A stretch of DNA of 64,000 nucleotides from Elmis aenea (lineage: Eukaryota; Arthropoda; Insecta; Coleoptera; Elmidae). The stretch lies in contig OX393577.1 of NCBI GenBank assembly GCA_947652605.1, positions 3,472,868 through 3,536,867 on the forward strand, read 5' to 3'. Under the pieces are notes generated by a model. The model did not search any database, was not told the origin of the DNA, and saw only the letters and a list, made by a program, of their open reading frames with translations. Below are positions 48,246-58,289 of the stretch, in pieces; positions within the stretch are counted from its first letter, which is position 1, and each line of letters starts with the position of its first letter. The position numbers and the translations under genes are program-made.

Positions 48246-50337
48246 GAAAAGTAAATTTTATTGGTCTTTATTTTTCTCGAATATTTTGACTATTACTACC
48301 ATTTGCTTCATCTCATGTAAATAATCGAATGTGGAGAGAAAATCAATCTAATAAAATTACATTAACCTACTTTTAAGGAAAGCCTTTCCCACTTTACTGA
48401 GGGATCATTTTTAATAAATTCCTTAGGTAAAGTAGCTTTATATTCTTGAATTGTAATTTTAAAAAGAATACAAACCCCGGCTTATTATATAAATAATTAA
48501 CTAAGGAAATGAAAAAATTTCAACATGAAATATACAATAAATATGTTCGCTCGAGTCTAAATAACACTGTCTTGCAAAACACATCTAACAAGCTCTTTAG
48601 AATTTAAATAAAACCGTCGAAGAAAAAACTCTTGACTTTTCTCGAGTACATAAAACGTAATACGACAACAAAGGTAGTAAAACTTTTTGAAAGAAAATGC
48701 TTTTGTGACCCTAAGAAATTCCTTTTTAAAGAACACCGAAAATTCGCATTAATACATTCTTGAATTAAACGGAATTCTAAGTTTTACGATACCTTGCTAG
48801 CAAAATTTATAGGCTATGAAAGTTTTGTAGTAATTTCGGTGCAAATTTTATTCATTCAGGCAACATAAGTTAGAACTCTGTAATTAGTACTGACTTTGCA
48901 GGTAAAGGCTTTTTTATTTAGGGTTATTGCAGTTTATACATTTATCGGTTGTTTAACTTCGATTTCTGCATATGTATGCAGATACATTATATTAAAAAAG
49001 GAAAACAATACTTTAGGGATATAAAGAAAAAATTAAATTCATAAATAAATAGAACTTGCTGTGTTTCAAATTGCTTAAATATGATCGGAAAATACATAAA
49101 TCACAAATAAACGCGATAAAACTGAAGTACGATGTCCAGATCGCGAGAAAAACAAAATATGATAGGTCTAAGAACGCACAAATAAGGAATTTGATCAAAT
49201 AAGAACCGATAAGTAAGCAGCTTGATAATTTACAATTAATAAATGATTAAAAATGAAGGGTATAAAGACGGGACATGCAAGAAAAAGAAAAAGGGGAAGA
49301 CTCGGGAAAGCAGAGAAAATACCCTGAATGATATAAAAATATGGGCATAGGACCGAAAACAATTGGAGAAATGTATAAAAGTAACAGGGAATATTGAACC
49401 CAAACCAACGCCTTAAAGGTCAAAAGGATCTATAAGGAATAAGTAGAGAAGAAATATGCTTATTGGGTGACACAATTTTATTACATTATGTGCATTTTTA
49501 ATAGTTTAAGAACAATTTTCTATTTTTAATATGGATAACGATAAAAACACATAAAAATTTAGTAGGTACATTGAAGATGTTTTGCGTATCTAATTAATTC
49601 TCAATTTTGCATATTAAACAATTCGAGTTGTATTTTACAAAAAGAAAGATATTTTTCAATGCTGTACAATATTTTTGAACCCTACAGCTAATTTCAAACA
49701 CCCATAGTAACAGTTTCATATTGATTTTGTTGTTTTATAGTACATAACACGCGTTATTTTCAACGTATTGCCTATTAAAAAAATCGGAATTGCCAGTAAA
49801 TTGACTACACGATATGTGGTGCCATTTACCGATAAAATCGTGTGCCAATACTGCAATCCTTAATTAAAGCGTCGATTGCAATCTAGAACGAAAATAAAAC
49901 GAAAATTAAACGCATGACACCGTACAAAATAAAACACATTTAAAATTTACAAGATCACCCTTTTTACAAACACACGTTTTATACGTTATGGGAGTTCGTC
50001 CACAATTTATTTATTTACATGGACATGTTTGTATTAAAAATTTATGTCACTTTAGGATTTGAATGTAGAGTACTTGAACCGGATAAAACTTTGGTTTTGT
50101 TCCCTCAAGAGACTATAAAATAAAATTAACAATTGATCTAAATTTCCCACATCATTCAATATAAATAATGTTCCAGTCAAACACCGCTAGAGCCGAGTAA
50201 ATAAAATATACCCCTATGTATAAAATTGAATGCTCCATATTTTGTATAGATTTAAATTTTGCAGTTTAAACATTTTAATAATTTTATCAAGTTATTATCT
50301 ACTAAAGAATTTTAACAAATATTATATTATCTTTTTT
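48246..50337. other. Intron 1 sequence, no gene seen
   Basis: AT-rich DNA. The only recognisable item is a faint RTE tail at 49255-49440. Confidence 0.4.
49255..49440 (+). pseudogene. Very degenerate retroelement C-terminal tail
   Basis: A purine-rich stretch including AAAAAGAAAAAGGGGAAGAC and GAAAACAATTGGAGAAATG. It can be read in broken frames as a K/R-rich, GRPGK-like tail followed by an ENNWRN-like block, which recalls the RTE C-terminus. The match is weak and could be coincidental. Confidence 0.3.
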
Positions 50338-50858
50338 CGGACCAGAACCCGCAGTTGGTACATCGTATGAAACAGCCAATCGGTGTCTTAATGACATATT
50401 AATACAGGGTTATAATGCTGATTGGAAGAAAGTAGCGGAACAAGTCCATTCTATCGTGTCAATGGTCTCCAAAAAAAGACAGAAGAAATGCTCAGGATGA
50501 GCAGAATAGACAACAGAGCAGCCACAGGACTCGTCACAGGACACTGTGGGCTAAACAAACACATCTACATAATAGGGCTCACAGAGACCGATATACGCGG
50601 AGGATGTGGTGAAGAAGAAGAAGCTCCTCTTCAGTGTCAGTGTAAAGGATTCACACACTATCGGCGTAGACTTCCGGGGATGAAAAAAGCCAACCAAGAA
50701 GAGTTAAGAAAAAACCCCTTAAAGAAAAGCCTGGAGTTTTTCAAAAACACAGGATCTCCTTAAGGGGCTATCACCAGAGGGTACAATAGACCAATAGGTC
50801 GCAGTGCAGGAACCCGAAAGGGAACCAGCTCCGCGGAAATAATAATAACAATAATATC
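50338..50858 (+). pseudogene. Non-LTR retrotransposon RNase H/C-terminal fragment
   Basis: Plus-strand reading begins GPEPAVGTSYETANRCLND. After a frame change near 50500 it continues MLRMSRIDNRAATGLVTGHC, GLNKHIYIIGLTE, RGGCGEEEEAPLQC and LEFFKNTGSP. GPEP, the LTGHC.L..H...IGL box and the CxxCGxEEE cluster are typical of the region at and after RNase H in R1/Jockey-group LINEs. Divergence in the EEEEAPLQCQC stretch, where relatives have HILCECP, adds to decay. The tail ends in AATAATAATAACAATAAT near 50858, the expected simple-repeat 3' end. The reverse transcriptase is missing (5' truncation). Confidence 0.75.
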
Positions 50859-50869
50859 TTCTTCGTCTT

Positions 50870-51655
50870 CATAACCTTACGCCTCTACTGTACATCTCAG
50901 GCTGTTATTTTTGCTTATGGATATGAATTCTGGTTGTAGATTTCCTGCATCTTTTTTTTATCTTTCTTATGCTATTCCACTCGATCACTCTGTTTGTGGC
51001 AGCTTCCTTTACCTCCTCCTTCCAGGTGTGCCTTAATCCACCTTTTTATCCTTCCAGGTCTTTCTTAAAATGATGTATTAAGTATTCTATCTTCTTTCAT
51101 TCGATGTACTTACTATGACCTAACTATCTTACAGTTAGATATTGCGCTCAATAGCTTGCACTTTGAGTTTTTTTCTGGATGGTTAATTTCTGATTCTGTT
51201 CCTAGATATTTTCCATAAATTTCCTTTTAAAAACGTTGTAGGTGTGCTTTTTAATAATTCGTTCCATCCTTTTCTCGGTCTGCCTCCGCTTCGTCTGGGT
51301 CTATTGGTATATTTGTATTTACTTCGGATAAAGATAGGGATCTTTCTAGATCATTTATCAATACGGTTATAACATTTAACATATTCCTTTATTTTTTCGT
51401 TTAAACTGTAAATGTGCAGTTCCTTATGCATGAGTTGTATCCGTAGATTCAAACATGATTTGACACTTCATAATAAATTACCACTGTTATTTATTTCAGT
51501 GTATTTAATTTTTCTAGAATTGGTACCTTTAAAATCTTAAACAGACTAACTGCTAAACTTTAGTTTATTTTTTGTCTAACTTTCTGTCATAATAAATAGT
51601 AAGTCCAAGGTATTTGTAGCTTTTCATTCCATTTAGCAATTTTTGTCTTTTTTTT
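50870..51655 (-). pseudogene. Degenerate RTE fragment, minus strand
   Basis: On the minus strand TWKEEVKEAATNRVIEWNSI then RKIKKRCRKSTTRIHIHKQK with a stop reads as an RTE-like C-terminus near 50900-51030. Further upstream (51580-51640) a KSYKYLGLTI-like block recalls FKYLGV. Many stops and indels lie between. Orientation is opposite to the adjoining RNase H fragment, so two independent insertions meet here. Confidence 0.55.
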
Positions 51656-52119
51656 GTTGTTATGTTTCAAGTTATATAACAGAACATTGGCGCCGAAAAA
51701 TCACTCATTAAAATTTTATTAAACACAAAGCATTAAAATACATGAATAACAATTCGTAGGAAAAACCAAATATTGCATGAAACAGAACACAGTATTTAGA
51801 ATTTGTTATATCTTTGGACTTGATTTCTTGCCATGCAATTTGTTAATAGCTCGGTAAATATTTGCTTTCGTTGTATATCATTTTAAAGTTGCATATAAAT
51901 TACTATACAGTGATTATAAACCAATCTTTTATTAAAAAAATGGCTTGGACATTGAAATGTAAAGAATTAAAATTACCTGTGCATAATGTTAGTGTTAAGT
52001 GCGATTCGCCAAATAATATTTTACATCATTTATTTTCTCGACGACAACAGTTAATTAAGCCGAAAACAGCAAAAACAATGTCCAAAGATATGTTTAAAAC
52101 TATTTTTAACAGCATTTTA
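51656..52119. other. Intron 1 sequence, one unexplained small frame
   Basis: A 109-codon plus-strand frame spans 51862-52191 and includes MAWTLKCKELKLPVHNVS. Its last quarter lies in the hairpin repeat, it has no recognised domain, and an intronic plus-strand gene is not otherwise indicated. I do not call it a gene. Confidence 0.35.
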
Positions 52120-52395
52120 CATAACAAGAGTTGTAAGAAGCATATTACGCACGAGTGGAAAAGTATTTGTTTTACAAATCGTGTTATGTAGCTACTTTTT
52201 CTACGATCACATAATACCTACTATTTTAACGGATTTGTGGCTAATATACACATGTAATTAAGTTGTCTTGTCAATTTTGACGTGCCTACTTTGACATTTC
52301 TAGACAAGTGTGCGTTTTGCTTACCGTGCGGTATAACTCACTTACTAAGTACTTACATAAGTCATTTACATGAGTGGTCGTAGAAAAACATAATA
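52120..52395 (-). repeat. Hairpin repeat family, copy 3
   Basis: CATAACAAGAGTTGTAAGAAG, CATATTACGCACGAGTGG and CGTGTTATGTAGCTACTTTTT, then CTACGATCACATAATACCTA, GTGCGTTTTGCTTACCGTGCG and CACTTACTAAG, co-linear with 47852-48245 but lacking its internal duplication. Confidence 0.65.
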
Positions 52396-53439
52396 AGTAA
52401 CGTAGTTTTAATAAACGCAACTTAATAAGATGGTTTAAATTTCTTAACAAGCTCCTTCACAGATTTTAAGTTAAAATTGATTCACTTTAACCAATAATTG
52501 ATCTGTGCCTTTATTAAAAGAAGTAGCGATTTAGCTTTTAAATGAGATCTGGTGCCATCTTCGATTATTGAAAACTGACGGTTATTAGTAAGCTATTCGC
52601 GTTTTCGCTTTTTCGTAAATACTATCAGAGTCAAATGACTTTAATGTTTGATGATAAAACTTTTGGCAATCTTGATATTTAATGAAAGTGAAGCTTATAT
52701 TGAAAATTAAATCGCTACTGAAATCTTTGTGCCCAACTTATTAAGTACTGTCAGCTTTTTGCTAACCGTCAAATACTTTATGAAAATATATTTTGAAAAG
52801 CTGACGCGCATAATTAATTCATGGTAATATAATTTTAATCAGCTCAATTTTTTTTTTTACTGAAGAGTTTTTAAGTACAAACCAGATTCCATCAATTTAG
52901 CAAAACTTTTCATATCCCAAGACACATAATCAAGACGAATATTTTTTTGATTTTGTACTTGCTTTGATGTTTCCATGAAAAACCAAAGCCTTGCTTCTAT
53001 TTGAGAATTCACTTCTTGCACATTAAGAATTCTAATAAATCTGTTATAAACAATAATAATACACAGTTTTGTTTAGGTAAAGTTGTCGTATTCTTTTGTC
53101 TTAATAAATGTATTACTCACAAAACTTTTGCAAAATATATCAGTAAAAATGTGTTCCGATTATAATTTTATGTATATTAAGGTAATTTCTTCTAAGTACC
53201 TCACATTACATGCAACTGTGGCCTGCATAATCCTTATAAATATAAATAGTTGTTTTTTGTATTTATTTTCATAGATAGCTTGATAAGTAATGGGTAAAAT
53301 TTTTCTTGATTATGTTACTTATCTATAAAAATAGATATAACAAGTAATATCTCATTTAAAAGGGGAAAAAAAACATTTAACTATTCTATAGCTAACTTCG
53401 CGGCCCCATGAGAAAAAATGAAATTTGGGGTAATAACTC
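52396..53439. other. Intron 1 sequence, no feature seen
   Basis: AT-rich DNA with no recognised gene or repeat. Confidence 0.4.
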
Positions 53440-53716
53440 GAAAATGGTAGGTGATCAAATTGAACAATTGACATGGTTACTCAAAGTGCCAACAAAATAT
53501 GATAAAAGTTACTAAAAAGTAACCAAAATTTATTGGAGTTTTCGTACCAAAAAATAGTACAATGTAAATGGTTCATATTTTCCATGCTAAATTCTTGAAC
53601 GAAATTTTTGTATTAAAAATCGTATACGATTTTCTTAAACGAAAAAATAGTATAGTATAAAACAGCCTTATAATAAGCGAGATCTCTATGCTGGAAATGT
53701 AATCTGAAACATCCTG
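53440..53716 (-). repeat. Composite MITE fragment
   Basis: 53440-53665 is the reverse complement of 60590-60815 (AAGTTACTAAAAAGTAACC, AATCGTATACGATTTTC, AATAGTATAGTATAAAACAG). It is followed directly by a CAGGGTGTCC-type MITE end (AATAAGCGAGATCTCTATGC ... ACATCCTG) bounded by TA at 53717-53718. Two element families are therefore joined here. Confidence 0.6.
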
Positions 53717-53718
53717 TA

Positions 53719-54556
53719 TATTAAGGTAATTTCTTCTAATTGTAAGTAGCTCCACATTACATGCAACTGTGGTCTATGCATAATGCTTATAAGCATTAAA
53801 TATCAGGGATAAACATGTGGGATGGTTCCATGTTATGTAAGATTACAATTTGGGTGATTGTAATAAATGGTAAGAAAAAGTTTGAAGTTTTTGGAGGGTC
53901 ATCTTGATCGTAAACGAAAGTGTTTACAAAATATTCGGTGGAGGCGCCGCGTCGTCTCACCCACACCTCAGTAAATTTTCACATAACAACATAATCAAAA
54001 TATTACTTCAGTTGATAAAATAAAAACAAGAACTAGTTGCTGTCACTGAATTTTTATAATTATGCAAAAAAAAAAGTTAAAAAAACTTTTCCAGCAACTT
54101 TTCGTCTAATTTTGTACTAAAAGTTTTCTATTTTTCGATTAATTAAAATATCATTTCCAAAATTAGCCAATACATTTAAAAAAAATCAAACCTTTGGGCA
54201 TCCTACGCATACGTGTGTAATTTGCGTACGCGGGCGTTTATCTACAAATGCAGCAGATCAAAGGGAATCTTGTGTAAATAAAAGTTGTAATAACAAAGCA
54301 GGTACTTTCACTGCAGTAAGGAGTATAATTGCATGTGCTCTAGGTAAACGCAAATAAGAACACGTGTCACTGTAACATACTTACTGACCGTTGAGTAAAC
54401 AAGAAATTTGTATTTATGTAAATCGATTAACTAAGAATAAATGTAAGTTTGATTGAAAAACGTATATAAAGTTGTATGCAGGTGGATATATTTAAACATA
54501 TTTGTTAAGTTAGCATTCTAAGTAAACGGCTAGGGGTCAATGAAGGTTATATCAAC
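53719..54556. other. 5' end of Nmdar2 intron 1
   Basis: Sequence immediately downstream of exon 1 in transcript direction. No second exon, repeat or RNA gene recognised. GGCGCCGCGTCGTCTC near 53943 is an isolated GC-rich spot that could be regulatory, without further support. Confidence 0.4.
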
Positions 54557-54845
54557 CTGTAGGGCTAGGCGTGAGCGTCATGGGCACGTTGTGCACATTC
54601 TGCGGGGTGAAGATGTACTTCTTCAGCCACTCCAGACGAGGTCCCCGGGAGCGCTGCAGCCCCGACACTGCACTGTTGATGGCGCGCGTGTATTCTCGCG
54701 CCCCGAAGTTGGTGTGCGGTACAATTAACCCGACGCTTAGCTGGTCCTTCGGGGCATGTTTCTGGAAGCTCGTGAACGAACGCAGGGCCGACACACTCGC
54801 GAGGTACCCCAGCAATAATATCACGGTGCGGGTGACAAAACGCAT
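54557..54845 (-). CDS. Nmdar2: NMDA receptor subunit 2, coding exon 1
   Basis: Encodes residues 1-96 plus the first base of codon 97. [20 protein letters not shown] is a signal peptide (basic start, hydrophobic core, likely cleavage after Ala20). The mature amino-terminal domain begins [20 protein letters not shown] and continues [27 protein letters not shown] and [13 protein letters not shown]. The start is fixed: an in-frame TGA lies two codons upstream of the ATG at 54843-54845. The donor CAG|GTTGAT has GT at 54556-54555. The phase-1 end joins exon 2 to give ...TPSPT-AILKSLC, as in insect relatives. The exon is clearly GC-richer than its surroundings. The protein is exported through the ER to the postsynaptic membrane, where GluN2 subunits bind glutamate alongside the Nmdar1 subunit. 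Confidence 0.92.
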
Positions 54846-54870
54846 GTTTCACCGTATATTTCCGACGCAT
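54565..54870 (-). other. Upstream ORF overlapping the Nmdar2 start
   Basis: An upstream ATG at 54868-54870, 25 bases before the receptor ATG and in another frame, opens a 101-codon frame starting [17 protein letters not shown] that ends inside exon 1. If the transcript begins upstream of 54870, scanning ribosomes would meet it first and initiation there would compete with the receptor. The length may owe something to the GC-rich composition. No known protein is recognised. Confidence 0.45.
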
Positions 54871-54876
54871 AGTTAG

Positions 54877-55068
54877 TTAATGCGAGACGCAAGTGAGCGC
54901 GCCCGGCCACAACGTTTTCGGTACATTAGCGACCCGTCCAAGCCTGTCGAACTTGATGTCGTGAGATGCAGATACACGAGTTATTGCAACACACGCACGG
55001 GGTCGGAGGCAGCCACCGCCCAGCTGACTGCTCCGCCAGATCGAGACGATCGCATGCGGCGCTACCAC
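54877..55068 (-). other. Second upstream ORF in the Nmdar2 leader
   Basis: A 63-codon frame from the ATG at 55066-55068, ending TAA at 54877, 32 bases before the receptor start codon. It starts MVAPHAIVSIWRSSQLGGGC and has no known domain. It matters only if transcription starts upstream of 55068. Confidence 0.35.
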
Positions 55069-55113
55069 GAGCGAAAGAGACGCCGGTTACCGCCTGCAGC
55101 TAGCGCAGGCGTC

Positions 55114-55127
55114 GTTACCAAGACAAC
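55114..55127 (-). promoter_or_regulatory. RFX-type X-box candidate
   Basis: GTTACCAAGACAAC is a near-perfect X-box palindrome (half-sites GTTACC and GACAAC = GTTGTC inverted, two-base spacer). It sits about 270 bp upstream of the Nmdar2 start codon. RFX factors act in ciliated and sensory neurons, so a role is plausible. A match of this quality can also occur by chance. Confidence 0.4.
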
Positions 55128-55150
55128 GTGCCGCTATAATCTCCAATCTG

Positions 55151-55556
55151 CCTTTGACCACCAACTTTCATATAAAAAATGCATCCTTTGTCTTTGGTTA
55201 CACGCAACACTTACATACGCAAGTGATACAGGTGGTTGTCAAGCTATAAAACGAAACTACATGTACTTGTTTTTTTATTAAAGTTTCTTTACTCTGTGAT
55301 TTATTTCCTGTTTAAACTGTTCCAAGTTGCAAGTTCGCAAGTAAATCTTAATTACAGTTAGCAACTTATCAAACAATAAGGTATTTACAATAGAATTTTG
55401 TATAGCAACTCACTGTACAACACTTCTATTAACGCTTGTTTAATACATTTCGTCAAAAGATTGCATTGTAAGACTTTACACTGAATTAAAAATATATTTA
55501 CCTTTCGACTTATGAGCCTAAAAAATTAGCAATTCAGATAGCTTAACAGTCTATCA
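55151..55556. other. Upstream flank of Nmdar2, no feature seen
   Basis: Composition falls back to AT-rich by about 55260. The last eight bases, GTCTATCA, are the left target duplication of the next element. Confidence 0.4.
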
Positions 55557-55891
55557 CAGGCCCGGATTAAGACCCTTAGATGCCCTAAGCACTACCTAAT
55601 TTTGGTGCCCCCTTACACTTGTAATTCAAAATATTAAAACAATAATAAACCATAAAATAATAGTTTATTCGTCAAAAATTCGAAATTAAACAAAACTTAC
55701 AGTAAAAAAGAAAATAATATTTATTTCTGTATGCTTCAATTTTATTTATGGCTTAATAATTTTCCCCAACTTTTTTTCCTAGCAAAGTCTTTGATCAGAT
55801 CTTTATAATCAATCTTACGTAACACATAATAGAGATCAGGCATCCAGCCTGCCTTGTTCCATAATTGTTCTGAGGGGATTTTTATTATACA

Positions 55892-56375
55892 GGGGGTTTC
55901 TTAAATATTGCGATAAAAGGTGATGATTCCTTATCGAAAATTAAGGGGGGGCTTTCATTTTATTTTTTTCCTTAGACGTCTCCTTTCGGAGTTACACCCC
56001 CTTAAAGGGGAGCGGTAAAATTAGGTTTTATTTTATTTCTCAAATTTGGATAAATGTAGGAGAATGATATTTGGTAGATGTTTCAGATTTATTCAAAGGT
56101 TTCCCATAGTAATATTTTCAATCATCTCCCATCTTCACAGGGGGCTGAAAAGTGCCACCCCTGTTTGTATTTCTATCAGAACCTTTTGGTAGGTTGAAAT
56201 TTTGCAATTAAAAACATTTTCTTTTAAGCTTGATTTATTTAGAAACTTTTTTATTCTCTAGTTTTTCTAGTAAAACCTACAGTTTTTGAGTAAAAAATTA
56301 AATATTTAAACATGAACCATCAAATATTTCAATATAAAACGAATCATTTTGGTGGTTACCATGGTTTGTTTGTTC
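55892..56375 (+). repeat. Dispersed ~470-bp repeat, copy 2 (nested in hAT)
   Basis: Begins ACAGGGGGTTTCTTAAATAT and is co-linear with 18107-18575. It lies within the hAT element and therefore inserted after it, or was carried by it. Confidence 0.7.
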
Positions 56376-56731
56376 ATGTTGGGTAGAATGTTAATGTATT
56401 TCTGAATTTATTTTTTATCAAAGTGATTTGTGAAAACAGTAACTCACATGCATATGTGGAAGAAAATATAGTTAGAATAACTAACGCTAATTTCGTTACA
56501 CCTTTCTGGAATCGTTTGCCAGGCATTATTAATTTTGCTTTCAGCATTATCATTTATTATTTCCTACAAACGTTCCCTTTCAATAATCTCTAAATATTCC
56601 CCTGTCAAGAAACTTTTGCCTCCACATTGCACTTGAATGAAAATCAATTACTTGCATTTCAAAATTTTCTTATTTTAATCATTCAAAAATTTTACAATGA
56701 AGTTCATCACCTTTGATTATGTCTGGGTAAA

Positions 56732-56977
56732 TTATGAATTTTGAAATTTCTTCGAAATTTTTAAATGGAAAAAATCGCAAAGAAAATAATCTATTATTGA
56801 TTCCACAGATGTGGATAAATGTTCATTCGATCGAATTTCATTTATTTTAATTTGACGTGTAGGATTTTCTATAAAAAAAATTAAATTTGGAAAATATTTG
56901 AAGGCTTGAGAAGCAATTTCTCGTTTAAATACTTGTAATTTTGTTTGCATTTCGCATAGTTTCGAAACAAGATGCAT
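56732..56977 (-). pseudogene. hAT (ZBED-like) transposase remnant
   Basis: An 81-codon minus-strand frame, MHLVSKLCEMQTKLQVFKRE, ASQAFKYFPNLIFF and HLSTSVESIIDYFLCDFFHL. It resembles the C-terminal half of ZBED5/GTF2IRD2-like hAT transposases (L..M...V..FK.KL ... HFP.L). Weaker pieces continue through stops toward 56450. The catalytic regions are not readable. The context, inside an element with hAT ends, supports the call. Confidence 0.6.
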
Positions 56978-57277
56978 GTTTTTTATTTGAATAAATATAA
57001 TTTCGTGTTATTAATTCATTATTTAAAACAAACAGTAGTTTCCTACTACTACTTTTCTCTTTTCGTCTCCTGTATGTTCCTTTTTTTATTTCCATGTATT
57101 TTGTTTTTGCCTGATTTATTTCAAACCCCCTTTTCTTTGCCTCCGTCTCGATTTTCTATAGTGTATTAATTTTCCAAAAATTGTAGAAAAGCAACCATTT
57201 CTCCCGCGTGCAAATAATTTTTTTTTGCTAGTCGGCTGTGGCACGCGTGCCATAGGTTTGCCACCCCTGGTCTATCA

Positions 57278-58289
57278 CCTTTGTAATAAAATACTTCATC
57301 TTGTTATCAGCTTCTAATTGGTTTCTTATTGCTTACACAACAAAACAATTGAATCCTCGTTACGGGAATTACACGTCGTAGTTAGAAGTTGTATTGTTAT
57401 ATCTTCCTTTGTCCAATCACATACGTACCTAGAAATGTTAGAGGAGCTGAAAATGAAATTTTACTGTTCTCAATTAAAACTTACTAATTGCAACGGCAGA
57501 ACTTCACAAGAGCACAGATTAATTCCAACTTGCTACAGTAAACTCAACAGTTTTAAAAGTTAAAATTGTAAATTATTGTTGCCAGAAAGTTATATTTCAT
57601 CGTTGTCAACATACATAACCATCAACGGTTATAAGTGTTGTACAAAGCAATTCAATTCAAAGGAAATTAAAAATAATAGTTCACTAACTTAGATTGCTTA
57701 AGGTAAGAAAACAATAAAAAGCTCACAGATTGTGCACTCTCTAAATCCATCAAATTATTAAATGGAATGTATCAAATTATAATGAAGTTAAAAACAATAC
57801 ATAAGATCAGTGTTGAAATTTCAATAAACCAATTAATTTATATAGTTTTGAAAGTTAAGTCAATTAAACGATTCTTACGGTTTCGTATAACAGTTTATTA
57901 ACCGCTAAGTAATTTTTTATGAAAACATTTTATTACTAAAAATATTAAAATAAGCTTTTAAGTGATCCAAAAGGTTAACCAGCCTAATAAATTGGCTTTT
58001 TTTCGTGGTTTGTTAATCTTTGGGGTATTTTAAACAAGCTGATTGATTCTAAAAGCAATCTGTTCTGAGGGATTTGGTTCACGAACAAATAAAAGACTTT
58101 GAATTGCTATTTATAAAGGTCCGCAACGATATTAAATCAATTAATTTTAATCTCTTAAACAAACGCAAATTTCAAAGTTCAATGAAACGTTAAAGGAATC
58201 AATATTTTGACAATTCCGTTGGGTTAATCCATTTTTACGTAAATTGGAGCAATTATATACGATAAATATAAATAAAAGCTTGGGCTAAC
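57278..58289. other. Intergenic sequence, no feature seen
   Basis: AT-rich DNA with no recognised gene or repeat. GGGCTAAC at 58282-58289 is the left target duplication of the next element. Confidence 0.4.

Larger units (their letters stand above)
11037..54556 (-). other. Nmdar2: Nmdar2 intron 1 (about 43.5 kb)
   Basis: Bounded by donor CAG|GTTGAT after exon 1 and acceptor TTTCAG before exon 2, in matching phase. No further coding exon is required between them, because the protein reads straight across (TPSPT then AILKSL). The intron is packed with transposons and repeats annotated separately, including a ~5.85-kb satellite-bearing element. Confidence 0.85.
54846..55150 (-). promoter_or_regulatory. 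Probable 5' UTR and core promoter of Nmdar2 (CpG-rich)
   Basis: A sharp rise in G+C and CpG dinucleotides over 54550-55140 contrasts with the AT-rich surroundings. No canonical TATA box stands out. GCAGTCAGCTGG near 55018-55029 (minus strand) contains a TCAG initiator-like core. GCCTGCAGCTAGCGCAGGC near 55092-55110 is a short hairpin. Transcription start is not determinable from sequence alone. Confidence 0.5.
55557..57269 (-). mobile_element. hAT transposon remnant with 8-bp target duplication
   Basis: Starts CAGGCCCGGATTAAGACCC and ends GTTTGCCACCCCTG. GTCTATCA is duplicated exactly at 55549-55556 and 57270-57277. CAG...CTG ends and an 8-bp duplication are diagnostic of hAT. A decayed minus-strand transposase piece lies at 56732-56977 and a second repeat is nested at 55892-56375. 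The two termini differ beyond the first few bases, so the element may be a chimera of two relatives or simply asymmetrical. It sits about 0.4-0.5 kb upstream of the putative Nmdar2 promoter. Confidence 0.8.

Noticed and set aside
54880..55281. 133-codon plus-strand frame rich in Arg/Ala
   Set aside because: It lies in the CpG-rich leader, where stops are rare. No domain or splice context was found, so it is better explained by composition.
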